A stretch of 64,000 nucleotides of DNA, from NCBI GenBank assembly GCA_007026445.1, contig VDMD01000011.1, positions 62,001 to 126,000 of the forward strand, in the 5' to 3' direction. The notes under the pieces are model-generated. The model saw nothing but the letters and a program-made list of their open reading frames with translations, did not search any database and was not told where the DNA came from. A program made the translations under genes and the position numbers. Of the stretch, positions 20,844-32,233 are shown in pieces. Numbering within the stretch: position 1 is the first letter of the stretch; every line of letters starts with the position of its first letter. This DNA is from Schizophyllum amplum. Its lineage: Eukaryota; Basidiomycota; Agaricomycetes; Agaricales; Schizophyllaceae.

Positions 20844-21387
20844 CAGTTCTCCTGTGCTCACCTCTGTTCACCTATGTTGTTTTGGTACCTACAAGGTGCA
20901 TTGAGGTGAGCTTAGCCAGTGTCAGGTGATCTCAGGTTATCCCGCTCGTATTATAGCAGAGGTAGTAGTACAGCATATATATCTAATCTATTATCCTCTA
21001 CGGTATGTTCTATACTATAACCATCCCCGCCTCTTCCCCCCGTCACACATCCTTGCCATTCAGTCACTGTGCATGTTATGCAGCACGTAAGGACGGTCTG
21101 CGTGAGCTGCACAGTGGCCTCCTCACCGGCCCTCGCATTGCGTATCTGGTTCAAATCAGCCATGCAAAACAACGGGTAGAGGGGGAGCTGTTCGCCGCGA
21201 CGCGTCCTCTCGCTATGTGCTTTCGCGCTCCCGCATTGGCTTCTCCCCAGCCTCGCTTGCTGACCGAACCGATCACCACGCGTCAGCCTCCGGTTTCCCA
21301 GGCATGAGAATCGCGTATCGCATGATGCGTGGGTCCAGGGTCGATCCAGAAAGACGGCAAGGTGAGCGAGCGGGACGAAGGGTGTGC

Positions 21388-21495
21388 GAGGGAAGGGAAA
21401 GAGGGGGAGGGATGGAAGGGGAGAGAGAGGACAGGAGGGTGGAAGGGAAGAGGACAAAGGGGAAGGGGAGGGAGAGGAGGGAAAGGGGGGGAAAT
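21388..21495 (+). repeat. polypurine tract
   Basis: More than 100 bp of almost uninterrupted A/G with many GGG runs (GGGAAGGGAAAGAGGGGGAGG and similar). It could form triplex or quadruplex structures. It explains the spurious open frames on both strands. Confidence 0.8.
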
Positions 21496-24400
21496 CGACT
21501 GGGTGCGCACCTGTGTCCACGCTCGTCGCCTGCACAACGGAGAGGGAGCAAGCGCAGTACGTCCTGATGACGGGGATGATATGCTTCCTCGGTGACGAGG
21601 GCGACACAACACAGTTTGAGCCTTTGCAACGCGTCTGACGCCTTCCCAAGGGCGGATACGACGCTTTACCGCACGCGGCACAGCGAGTGCGCGTTGCGCG
21701 TATATGCTCTCGATAAGAGCCATCTTGCGTTGAGCACAGGGGTGTAAAGACAGATTGAGGGGGCGAGAGGCGAGGGGCGAGGGGCGAGGAGTGGAGGCGG
21801 CAACGGAAGAGCGTGCAGACGGCAAGCGGCAACAAGCTTCGTGCTGAGCAAAGCCTTAGACAAGGCGCGGAAGTCGTAACGCACGTGATTATGGCTGCGA
21901 ACTGGACCGGACCTCGATCCGGATCCTGTCCGGATCTTGCGACTGCTCACGGCGAGCCTCGCCGCCTGAGTCACCCACCGCACCTTTCCTCCTACCATCA
22001 TGTCTGTCGCCTCCAGGTCGCCTCGTCGATGTCCTTTTCTCCTCCCGCGTTACTGCTCCTCACTCAATATTACCCACCCTTGTTCTTACCGCGCTACCGC
22101 ACCCGCGCGAGTCAACAAATGCAAGGCGCTGCGAAGCAGCACTGATCGCGTGCGCGCAATGAAAGTGCGTCCTCTATGCCTTGCACTCTGTACCTTACTG
22201 ATACACACCTAGCATAGTGCTCGAGACAGCGAGAGGCGTGCACATCGGCCGACCTTGGCTCGGCAGCGCGCCGTCGCGCTGTGCCGCCTCTCCAGTCTCG
22301 CCCTCTCCTGAGCGCGTACGGGCGCTTCGCGCGGCACTCGTGAGTCATCCCCTGCAATCTGTGATTGATACAATAATCTAGCAACGGGTTAGCACATCAG
22401 ACGCACCCCTGTCGACCCTCGACGCTGAAGCGGCGGTGCGCGGGCGCCGTCGCTCGCTGTGCCGCCCTCTTGCGGTGCACTCCCGTCCGTGGCATGGAGA
22501 GTGAGGCGAGGGGAGACCCCGAGTCGAGCCCAGGGTGGGCGGATCCGACTGAGCGATGACGATGGGCGAGGAGCGCCGCCCGCGACAAGCGAGGGGACGG
22601 GCATGCTAGTCGGCGAGGCCAGAAGGGGGGAGGCGTCGACGGGCGAGGTGAAGATGATGGAAGGGGCGAGGGGAAGCGAGTGGGGAAGGCAGACAGGTGA
22701 GCAGAGGCGAAGACGAGGCAAGGGGAGGTGTTGACACAGCCCGACAAGTCGAGGGCGATGGTGGACTGGATGACGGGCGAGGGAAGGAGGAAACGGCGCG
22801 GGTCGAGGCGACGGGCAAGTGTCAAGGCGACGCGACGAGTGTGACAGGCGAGGGGCGACGACAAGGCGAGCGAAAAGCGTGACTTACGCTGTCTAACCCG
22901 CCACTTGCTGACGTACACCCTAGCGGTTGGCTCAACACGGGACGTGCATATGTCGCTTTTGCGATATTGACTGGGTAGAGCAGCGGCAGCGACGCGCCTA
23001 CGTGCCGCTCCTTCAGGTGAGCTTCGTACTATGTTTATGAAGCTTGCTTACTGCTCACGATCTCTTTATCCTTTTGTTCGCGCTCGAAAGGGCTTGCCAC
23101 GGAGGCCGCAAATGCGTTTGCAGCAAAGGTAAGTGTCTCGTGAAGTACGATCACTATTGTTACTGACCTTATAGATCTACAGGTCGCCAGCAGTACTTTA
23201 TAGATGACTTCTGTATTATCGTAGATCTTAATATCATTTGATTCCATTTTTACTGTTTAACATTGCGAATAACCTATAACAATTGCCAGAAACCTGGGCA
23301 TATGGGTCAACTACAGGTGCTATATGGTTGCCTCAGGTCACCCCAGGTGGTGTAGGGTTTCGCTGGCCCACCAACAAATTCCTGGGCATCCTGGATGTCC
23401 TAAACGTCCAGGGCTTGCCTCACATCACCTCACATCACCTGATAGCACCTGATAGCACCCACGATCACGGGGGCTTTTTCCAGATGTATCAATATATGGA
23501 GCTTCTCCATGTCCCATAAAATTTACCTATGTACATGAGTAAAATCCAGAAATTGACCGGTTGGCGGTGCTAGTAGTTGATCATGAGCGCTGAGCGCTGA
23601 GGAGCACTGACAGTAGTGTGGCACATGCAGTGGTTTCATCTAGGTCGTCTCAGGTAGCGTTCGAAGTTTAGATGCGAGCGGGATCTATAAACCTGGTTCA
23701 CTCATTGTGGCGAGGTGCTCGAGGATGCCCGGCACTTATGGTAAGTAATGCAACACCCTGTGTCGTCTAGATGATGCCACGGTCACTTTCTTTTGTGGCC
23801 ACTGATTTGATAAAAAGGTCGCTGGGCATAAAATGAGCTACACTACCATCGTCATGTATCAAGCACCCGGTACACCAATGTACTCTGCAGTGCAATGCAG
23901 AATGATACATATCCATGCAGCTGGTGGGAGTACTTCTGCAGGGACTCGGGGCCTGCTGAGAATCCCATCGGTCGGGTGTAGAGTACTGCTGAGTGGTCGT
24001 GTTGGCTACTGGTTGTGCCGCGGACGCGACGCGCGCTATTGAGCGCGATGTCACAGGCTCCCGACGTGTCGAGAACAATGGAATGCGGGCGATATCAGCA
24101 AGCGGACCAACCGCCACGCACCTTTCTGCCCTTTGCATCGTCGTCCTTGTTCTTTTCGACCCGGATATAGAGCTCTCCGGGGCGGCGGAGTCTGAGAAGC
24201 CTCGGAAGGCTCGCAGCGAAGAGAACGAGAAAGTAAGAAGTAAGATGGTATTCCTGATGCGGCGGCTCGCCGGCTCCGGGGGGGCCGACCCGGGGCCGAC
24301 TCGTAATTCTAATCTTTACACGCCAAGAGCCTAGCCGCTGCCTAGGTGTGCGTCGCAGGTAGGACCACCGTGGACCCATTGCCGGGTTTCTGCAGCTTCG

Positions 24401-24563
24401 GACAATAGCAGCCACTAAGAGAGTCAGGGAACTGGCGCCCCGCGCCGCTACCGATATTTTAAGGTGGGTAATTACCATGCCCGCTCGAACTGTCTGCTAA
24501 GCCGAAATTCATTCGCAAGCTCGACTTGCCTGCCACTCCCGCACGACGGCAAGCGAGCTCAAC

Positions 24564-25810
24564 ATGTCTGATTCTCCTCATCTTCCGTTGGAGATATTGG
24601 AGCATATAATCGAACACGCCGACTTCGACGCTTGCCTATCCTGCGCCCTCGTGTGTCGTGCGCTGGTCAACCGAAGTCGCCGGTGCACATTCCGGACGAT
24701 GAATGTGCTCCAAATCTATTATCGGGGGGATAATTCTGTCTATCATGCATTCGATGTAATGGTCAACCACCCAGGCTGCACATTCACTCGGCACGTCCGC
24801 GAGATCTTGCTAGGCCGCCCGCTCGTAACCGACGACAGTCCCTTGGAGCCGCTCGACTGGCTGCGACGCCTTCCGAATATCACCACGCTGAAGCTCACGG
24901 GGTATCCAGTGTTACCAGGCGCGATGACGGAAATTCCTGACATTGAGCCGCGCCTTGGTCGATTGCCCTGTCTGACGACGCTGTCCCTACACGGCATCAC
25001 CTTCGTCACTCTTGCCGCATTCATTTCTATGCTCTCCATGCTCCCCGATCTACTTGATCTCAATCTTCAAAATGTATGCATCAACGACACACGAATCGAG
25101 AACAAAGTGTCTACCGTTTTAAGGATTCCTACGGACATATTGTCGAAGCTTGGCCGCCTCCACTTGTGTTTACTCGAGAACAGTAGCGACGCTCTCGTGC
25201 TACTCCTTCCGACATTGCTGTCAGCCAAGCTCGTACGTTATCCCCCAATCACCGAGGTCCACCTACAGCTGCCTCGCTCAGAAGCGGAGGTGACTCTCCA
25301 CCTTTGCGAATTGCTGCGCAGAATCTCCTCCAGACTCACAACAATACGGATCCGCATCGGCCAACATGATGTCGACGCAGCGGAACGTAAGTCTTGTATC
25401 ACAGGTCTGATAATATGGTCTCACGTTGCGCAGTCGGACGTCTCGAATTTGCGCAATTTGCGCAATTACGCTCGTTCACCGTGGAACTTCTTCGCACGAC
25501 TCTGTGGCTCGGCGACGAGTGGGAGGACGGATTGAATCCCAGAAATATCGGCATACTTCTCGCAGCCCTCCAGGCGCCCACGCTCCACACTCTCACCATA
25601 CACCTTCTCGTCCTCGATGCCCCGCATGGCCCGGGCACGCACATGAGCTGGGAATCGCTGGATAGATGCTTGGATATACTGCCTCTCTTGAAGGACGTGA
25701 GACTCATAATCCACGCTCCTGCTTTGGACTTGGACACAGCGACCAACCGCATCTGTGAGCTGCTTCCCAGAGCGGTTTCGAGAGGGATATTGCGGTTCGG
25801 CTCGGGATGA
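24564..25810 (+). CDS. F-box protein B, paralogue of F-box A
   Basis: Exons 24564-25386 and 25434-25810 with a 47-nt phase-1 intron encode 399 aa. The N-terminal F-box reads LPLEILEHIIEHADFDACLS and then ALVCRALVNRSRRC, followed by leucine-rich strings such as LPNITTLKLTG and LPCLTTLSLHGITFVTLAA. It aligns with F-box A throughout, with the intron at the same codon (DVDAAE), but is shorter by several small gaps, for example after VCINDTRIE. It lies downstream of UGT3 in the same order and orientation as F-box A lies downstream of UGT2, which marks an inverted duplication of the pair. Expected role: substrate receptor of an SCF ligase. Confidence 0.86.
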
Positions 25811-26096
25811 ATGTATGGCAAACTCTGACGGACACGTGCGCTCAGTTCTTGGGGCCAACGACATTGACGATTAATTAGCAAGGGCGCACTCTCGAACCTA
25901 CTATTGAAGCGCGGCACTCGAGCACATGTCTGCTCGTGCAAGCGATTCGTGGCAGGGAATTACGTAGGGTGACGGGGGCGGGATATACCTCTGAGTGTCT
26001 ACTGGAGCTATCCAATTCAATCCCGAGGCTGAGCTGGACTGTGCTGTCCTGCTTCCAGAGAGCTTTTGTCGCATGGTCATTGCGGTCCACCGCCTT

Positions 26097-27108
26097 TCAT
26101 CGCGACAACGAGAGTTTATAGTACAAAGTCTGAATGGCATACTCCGGCATTCCCAAAGCGCGTGCATCAAGCGTACTGAATGACCGATCAGCGTGGTGCA
26201 AGACGCCAAGTACTCGCTGCGCACCCTCGTGAAAGTGTACTGCGTGGTCCAATTCCCCTTGTTCTTCTTGTTGGGGTCATTGTACAACGACTTGACCGCG
26301 TCACTCATCTGCCCGCTCTTGCGCTTCGCTTCCTCCATCGCCAGCGCGGACACGACGGCGGCGGACACGGTAGGCGCCTCCCTCGCCGCCTTGGCCTTCT
26401 TCGCCTCGGCCTTCTCCCCCTCGTCCGCCGCCTTCCGTTTCTTCGACTTCTTGCCCGGTGCCGGCTCCGCTGCTTCCCGCGCGTCCATCGCCTCGCGCAT
26501 CTTCTCCTCCTCGTCCGCTGTTGGGTTGAGCGTGAGGACGTCCCGCGCGCGCGAGTACTTCTTCTGGCACTGGGGGCATACGTCGAGCTGCTCGCTGTCG
26601 GATGATGATCCAGGACTCGATCCGACCTGCTTGAGGCCCTCGCGCGAGAACGCGCAGCCGCAGGTGGAGAGGTAGACGAAGGGGATGACGCCGTTCATCT
26701 CCTTCATCGTGAAGGGGCAAATGAACTGGGGATGCTCCTTCGCATCCGCACCAGGAGAAGGGGGAGTTGGATTGGGAGTCAGCTTCAGCTGCTTGACGTC
26801 CTGTCCTTCGCGTTAGTTATTATCTCTCAGCCTGGTCAAGGGTGACGCACCTTCAGCGACCGTATGTGCCCACATATCGTGTCCCCATCCCCGAAAGTTG
26901 ACCTGTCCAGCAGGAACTCTAGTATGGCGTCCTTGTTGTACAGTTTCCCGAGCGCGCAAGATACAATGGGCTCCTGAAGTTTCCGCTTCGACAGAGCGCA
27001 GAAGAACCACCGGGCGCGGGTTTGGTTGGCCTTGTCCGCCTGTTCTGCTTTCGGCTTGTTGCGTACAAGGTCACGGCGATCGGGGATACTTCCTCCATCA
27101 TTACCCAT
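26097..27108 (-). CDS. rtf2: Rtf2-type RING/U-box-like replication termination factor
   Basis: Exon 1 (27108-26851) and exon 2 (26800-26225) are joined through a 50-nt intron. The N-terminus has the Rtf2 signature: WFFCALSKRKLQEPIVSCAL followed by GKLYNKDAILEFLLDR. The second Cys/His cluster follows: HPQFICPFTMKEMNG, STCGCAFS and CPQCQKKYSRARDVLTLNP, a modified C2HC2 RING. Then comes a Lys-rich region (GKKSKKRKAADEGEKAEAKK). Rtf2 stabilises paused replication forks and is a target of proteasomal shuttling. The 3' end is uncertain: after WTTQYTFTR either a donor at 26224 joins a short exon at 26129-26097, used here, or translation reads through to 25901 with unrelated sequence. It shares a 231-bp promoter region with MED21. 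Confidence 0.85.
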
Positions 27109-27339
27109 AGTGAATATGCCGGTAAGTTCGAAGTGTAAGATGATGGTGGGAGGCAAGAAGCGTCCAGCCCTTTAGCGGTGGCTGTGCCGTCAAACGCCAC
27201 AGCGGCTGAGGCCGGCCCGAATATTTGATCAGTAATCCCAACAGAGCACGTGTGACATCACCTAACGCGGCAATTGCCTTCAACTTGCTCTCGACTTCCA
27301 TGTTGCTACCGCGAGGAAATGCTTCAGGAAGCATCGCAT

Positions 27340-27966
27340 ATGGACCGCATCACGCAGCTTCAAGATGAAATACAGCAGGTGTGTAGTGCCAATTGCTGGG
27401 GAGGCGGGGAGCTGATTGACGTTTTCTTGCAGCTGTTGAATATCATGGCGAAGAGCATCACGTATCTCACGACGCGGTGCAACTTCGTCCAAATAAGCCC
27501 TGAAATTCCTGTCACAAAGAAGAAGAAAAACTTTGACCCGCCGGACGTCTTTGCTCGTATGTTAATTTCGTTTTCTTCTCAACGTTGCTCGCTGAGTGGT
27601 CGTGCGTGGCAGAAAACACGGCCGAGCTCGCGACGGACCTCGTGAAGAAGGCGAAGCAGATCGAGTACATAATACAGTCCTTACCTGATCCAGAAGCGGA
27701 GGAAGTACAGGTAAGTGTCTCGTGTCGTTTGACAAAGCTTATTGACGATTGTACAGGTAAAGCGCCTGGAAACATTGGAGGCGGAGGTGACGCAGGCCAA
27801 CGAGGAATACGCAAGGGCTGTAAAGAGAGCGAGTAAGACCGTCATTATCTTCTCGTAGCTTACTCTAATGCGATGAACAGAGAATCTCCACGGACAGGTA
27901 GCCGCACTGTTGAACCTCGTGCTCGATAATCCAGAGACGGACATCATGAAAGAAACGTCTTCATGA
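27340..27966 (+). CDS. MED21: Mediator complex subunit 21 (Srb7)
   Basis: Five exons (27340-27378, 27433-27556, 27613-27710, 27757-27832, 27881-27966) give 140 aa, the typical Med21 length. It begins MDRITQLQDEIQQLLNIMA, matching the conserved MxDRxTQLQxxxxQL start. PPDVFA and TAELATDLVKKAKQIEYIIQ follow, then SLPDPEAEE and a C-terminal coiled coil (KRLETLEAEVTQANEEYARA). Med21 pairs with Med7 in the Mediator middle module and contacts RNA polymerase II. The first exon is only 39 nt, which is why no long open frame starts at the true ATG. Confidence 0.92.
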
Positions 27967-28137
27967 TCTCCTACTATATACGGGTTACTCTCATGCATCT
28001 CTATTTTCATTGCGTTTTCTAGTGACTCGCCTCAATGTCTGAGCATCCTTTCTCATTCATCCTCTGTTTGCATCTGTTGTTGTTCACGCGCATATACGTC
28101 ACGCGCTCTGACGCAGATCCACTCCCCTCCCACCACC

Positions 28138-29625
28138 ATGGCCCCGTTCGATGCCCTCCGTCACGCGGCATTCTCCTACCCTGCTATTGACAACCACGCC
28201 CATCCCCTCCTCCAAGCTGCCCACGCGTCCGATTTCCCCCTGACCGGCATCGTCTCCGAGGCAGAGGGGGCCGCGGCAGCCAGTGTCCCCAACACTCTGG
28301 TATGCAGACGCGCGACAAAGCAGCTCGCCGCCTTCCTCGGGCTGCCAGCTAGCGCCACATGGGAGGACGTTGTGCGCAAGCGCGGGGAGGTGGACTACGC
28401 GGAACTGTGTGCGAAGTGCTTGGGGGCGACGAAGATCCAGAGTATCTTGATTGACGATGGGCTGGGGGGCGTCGTTGAGCTTGCAGAAAATTACCGCTGG
28501 CATGATCAGTTCATGGTAGGAGGAGGGCGCTGCTATCGTATCGTCCGCATCGAAGCGGAGGCAGAGGTTGGTCGGTCCTGTGAATTTATCTTGTTGATTC
28601 ATTGATGACACCGCAGGACCTCCTCGGCCTGATGCTTGGCGACTACGCGCTCGAGGGCCGCGAGCCGCCCGCCGGCGTGTACGCCGAGTTCATTGCCGCC
28701 TTCACCGCTTTGCTCGCCCACAACGCCGCATCTGCCGACGTCAAGGGCTTTAAGTCCGTCGTGTGCTATCGTACGGGGCTGAACGTTGTCCCGAACGCGC
28801 CGCCGGGCGTGCAGGACACGTCTACGTTCATACAAACCTGCTTGCAGAGTCTGGCGCGCAAAAAACGCGTGCGGATCGCGTCGAAGGCTATCAACGATCA
28901 TCTGGTCAGTTTGGCGCTGGGAATTGCGGCACAGCATGAACAACCTGGTGAGTCGATGTTTTGGAAGCTGTGTCGCTTCGGTCTACGCTTGCGTCGCCCA
29001 ACCTATAGTTAACGAGCCGATTCTCAGTCCAATTCCACACCGGATTGGGTGACAGCGACATCACGCTCACCCTCGCGTCGCCCGCGCACATGCAACCCCT
29101 CATCAAAGCCTTCCCGCAGACAAAAATCGTGCTGCTGCACTCCAGTTACCCGTACACCCGGGACGCCGGCTACCTCACGGCTGTGTACGCGAATGTGTAT
29201 CTTGATTTTGGCGAGGTGAGCATCAGAATGGCGGCCATGCGTGTCTTTCTCCCTTCGATAACGATTGCCCTCGCCAGGTGTTCCCCGCCGTATCTACAGA
29301 GGGACAGCGCGCGATCATTACGCAGATCTTGGAGCTTGCGCCGACGGATAAAATCATGTTTTCCAGTCAGTGTGTCTCTTCCGTTGGAGTTTCTGGCGTC
29401 TGCGCCAACCAGTGCTGACTGCTCCGCTTCACAGCCGATGGTCATTGGTGGCCGGAAACCTACTACTTGGGCACTCTGCAGGCCCGCCAGGCGCTCTTTC
29501 ACGTCTTCTCACGATGCGTGGCGGATGGGGATTTGACGGAGGATGAGGCGGTGGGGATGGTTGAGAACGCGCTGTTCCATAATGCGAACAAGTTGTACAG
29601 GTTGGGACTTACGCCGGCTGTGTGA
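28138..29625 (+). CDS. amidohydrolase-2 family protein, FluG N-terminal-domain-like
   Basis: Five exons (28138-28566, 28617-28947, 29028-29215, 29278-29365, 29435-29625) encode 408 aa. The metal-binding H-x-H is in IDNHAHPLL (residues about 17-25). Further barrel motifs are QFHTGLGDSDITL, KIVLLHSSYPYTRDAGYL and FSTDGHWWPE, whose Asp would be the last metal ligand. This is the TIM-barrel amidohydrolase fold that forms the N-terminal half of Aspergillus FluG and of nodulin/glutamine synthetase fusions. No glutamine synthetase half follows: the protein ends NKLYRLGLTPAV and a different gene begins 190 bp later. It is thus a stand-alone version. Substrate unknown; cytosolic by absence of targeting signals. 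Confidence 0.85.
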
Positions 29626-29813
29626 CCCGCCCTGGATGGGTATTGGCCACGGTAACACAGAGAGGTTATGTTTGCGACTGTCATGTACACCATCTGCTAC
29701 TGTATACACTACACTCGCTTTCGATCTGCCTGCACCGGCCCGCCAATGAGGTGATCGCGCGTGCTACAAGCTTGCTCTCGACCAACACCCACCATCCTGA
29801 CTTCATCCTGACC

Positions 29814-31315
29814 ATGACATTCACCGTCTTCGGCTACGGATCCCTGATCTTCAAGGTAAGCTGAGGCGTAGCGGAGGTCGTCAGCCGCAAGAGACTGACT
29901 GCTCAGAGCCACCGCCCCATGTTATCAAACAAGGTGCGCTCTTGTGTTCTCTCTCCTCCTCCACCAACTGATTTGCTCGCAGTCCCCGGCTTCCTCAAGG
30001 GCTACGTCCGCCGCTTCGCGCAGGAATCGCACGACCATCGTGGTACAGAAGAGGTCAGCAGCCGGATTCCCGACTGACTATCTCGCCCGCCGATCACCCA
30101 CTACAGCACCCCGGGCGCGTCGTAACGCTCATCCATAAGGAGGAATGGGACGCGTTCTCTGGCGCGGTGCGTAATGTATTGTGCTGCGAGTGCTCCGACT
30201 GACCATGATCGGACACGTAGGACGCGTTCCCGCAAGAGGACACGGTATGGGGTGCGTCGCAGTGCTGTGTACGCATGATCTGGCGGGGATTCACCTGCGT
30301 CAAGGCATCGCGTACACCATAGACCCGGCATATGAAGCGGAGGTCAGGGACTATCTTGGTGCGTTGGCTTGCTATGCTTGTTGAAGCCTGACGCTGACGC
30401 CATGTCCTGCGCAGATTACCGAGAGAAGGTCCGTACGAGAGAACAACAATGTCCATTCCGGCAAACACAGCCAACAGGATGGCTACACGATGGAGACCCT
30501 CGATATCCATGGTCTCGTCGACGGGCAGGAGCAAGTCATCATTCCCAACGTGCGCATCCTTTCCACCATAACGGTCTCGCTACTCACTGTCTTTGACTTA
30601 TGTCAGGCTTACGCAAGTGTCCATATATACCCCCATGCTGACACCGAACGCTGACACCGAGTCGTGCAGTGCTACGTCGGCCGGAATGACAATCCGTCTT
30701 TTGGTGCGCTTTTGTCCTCCTCATGCTCTTCAAGGACTAAGTATCCTCCAGTCGGCTCTGAGCCCTTGAATGAACTTGCGGAGCGGATATATACGTCCGT
30801 GGGCCCTTCGGGACCTAACAAGGTGCGTTCTTACCCATCTGCATGGGTGTTCTCGGGAATTCTGCCTTCCTGTTCCATGATGCTCCTCGTGCTTCATACC
30901 GCTCGCGCCTCTCCTCATGTCGCCCAGAGCTTCACACCTCCTGCCTTGCAACAAAGATGCTGACCCGAAGAGCAGGAGTACCTCTACCGCCTGGCCGACG
31001 CCGTCCGCGAACTGTCCCCAAGCTCGCATGACTCACATTTGTTTGCTTTGGAGGTACGTTCAGGGCTCATGCGTCTGAGTTTTCGCTATGGATCTCAGTC
31101 TTCTCTTTGCATCCGAGTCTTCTTTATGCACCCGAGTCTTCTCTGTGCATCCGAGTCATCTCTCCAAGTCTTCTCTGTGCATCCGAGTTCTCTTTACGCA
31201 CCCGCGTCTTCTCTACGCAGAAGACCTCTCTGCGCGTCCCCATCGTCGCGTGCTGACAATATAACAGGAGAAAGTGAAGGCTTTGGAGCGAGGAGAGAGT
31301 GCCTCTTCTGTCTGA
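29814..31315 (+). CDS. chaC: ChaC-type gamma-glutamylcyclotransferase (glutathione-specific)
   Basis: Twelve small exons (29814-29855, 29909-29933, 29983-30053, 30107-30166, 30221-30251, 30305-30358, 30415-30428, 30478-30549, 30670-30703, 30752-30822, 30976-31053, 31268-31315) join to 199 aa, near the ChaC2/Gcg1 size. The start MTFTVFGYGSLIFK carries the substrate-binding YGSL loop. VPGFLKGYVRRF, TVWGIAYTID and DYREKDGYTMETLD follow, the last holding the catalytic Glu of the family; CYVGRNDNPSFVG completes the fold. The enzyme cleaves glutathione to 5-oxoproline and Cys-Gly in the cytosol. The exon density is extreme: exon 7 is 14 nt and exon 2 is 25 nt. The last intron contains a minisatellite. 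Confidence 0.88.
31088..31215 (+). repeat. intronic minisatellite, about 20-22-bp unit
   Basis: Variants of GAGTCTTCTCTGTGCATCC repeat about six times within the last intron of the ChaC gene. The array ends 50 bp before the acceptor. Confidence 0.75.
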
Positions 31316-32233
31316 TACTCAAAGTACTCGGACGGAATCTGTCGGCGATATAGGCGTCTGCAATGTCATACTGCCCATGCCATGGCGCAAACTGGTTTCT
31401 CCGTACCACGCAGCTTGCCAGTGTGAAGTTCGGTGTCGATTCGTCGTGGACGTGCTCTCACCTGAATACGCAACGGCTGAGGGATTCACCGGACTGGGGT
31501 GCTGACAGCGCTGGCCGACTAGTCCGAGTCGCACAGCGCGCCGACGATGACATCTCGGCATGGGGATAGGTTTTCTTCGAAGATTCCAAGTGGTCCGAAA
31601 AGCGACGGCTCGCAGGTAGCGACCGCTGACAGCCAAGCGCTCAGCGCTCAGCATGCAGGGAGTCACGCTCTACGTCATCGTGTTGCAGACGAGGTCTTCT
31701 GTATGGTACGCAGATGATACTTACGTCGGAATGTCCGCGTTTCTTGGCTGACTTTATGCTACAGACCGTGGCCCTTGTTCTTCCATTATCCCTGCGAGCG
31801 GGAAAGCTCACTCGCCCGCTACAACCCAAGCTTCAACGGATTTTCGATCCGTCCTGGCGCCCTTGCCAGCTGCGGCTAACCGCCAAGTCCATCGCCAAGC
31901 CTCTGCCAAGCCCCTACACCTGCGTTCTGGTCCGGACCCCAGCCTTCAATTACGGTCACCGCCGTCGTCGTGGAGACAGGCGGGCGGCTACATCGCGCGC
32001 GCAGTCTCTTTCACCGACAATCAGCCCAGGGAGGCGTATAAGAGCCGGGCTGCTGGTGGTACATATTCTCCAGCACATTCCCGTTTTCACTACCCTCGTT
32101 CTCGGTACACTTTCGCTCGCTCTCAGCACACTCTCGCTCTTTGTGTATCTGACTACTCTTGTTCCCTTCTTTTGAGGCAGGCGCTTCCCCGTTCTCCCTA
32201 CACAGTCTTCAATATCCTTTGCATATCATCGCC
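31316..32233. promoter_or_regulatory. intergenic region upstream of the pectate lyase
   Basis: 918 bp without a recognisable gene. A TATA-like GTATAAGAG lies at about 32036, roughly 200 bp before the pectate lyase ATG. A strong pyrimidine-rich stretch (32085-32225) leads into it, the layout of a well-expressed secreted-enzyme promoter. No named regulator site could be assigned. Confidence 0.4.

Larger units (their letters stand above)
20082..24563. other. 4.5-kb gene-poor stretch
   Basis: The first 50 bp are UGT-type 3' flank. The rest has no recognisable protein family. Long open frames on both strands around 20950-21840 and 22390-22920 coincide with purine/pyrimidine-skewed DNA and look compositional. 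TCAGGTGA/CACCTGA-type strings cluster at 20770-20940 and 23280-23470, possibly decayed repeats, but I could not define element ends. Confidence 0.5.

Noticed and set aside
21120..21170. tRNA-like B box (GGTTCAAATC)
   Set aside because: No matching T stem, anticodon arm or acceptor stem could be built around it.
20951..21835. 294-residue open frame on the minus strand
   Set aside because: It crosses the polypurine tract, is dominated by Pro/Ser/Leu low complexity and has no family resemblance or splice pattern.
25901..26097. Rtf2 C-terminus read through to 25901
   Set aside because: The residues after YTFTR show no resemblance to Rtf2 and a usable donor lies exactly there. I kept the shorter spliced model but marked it uncertain.
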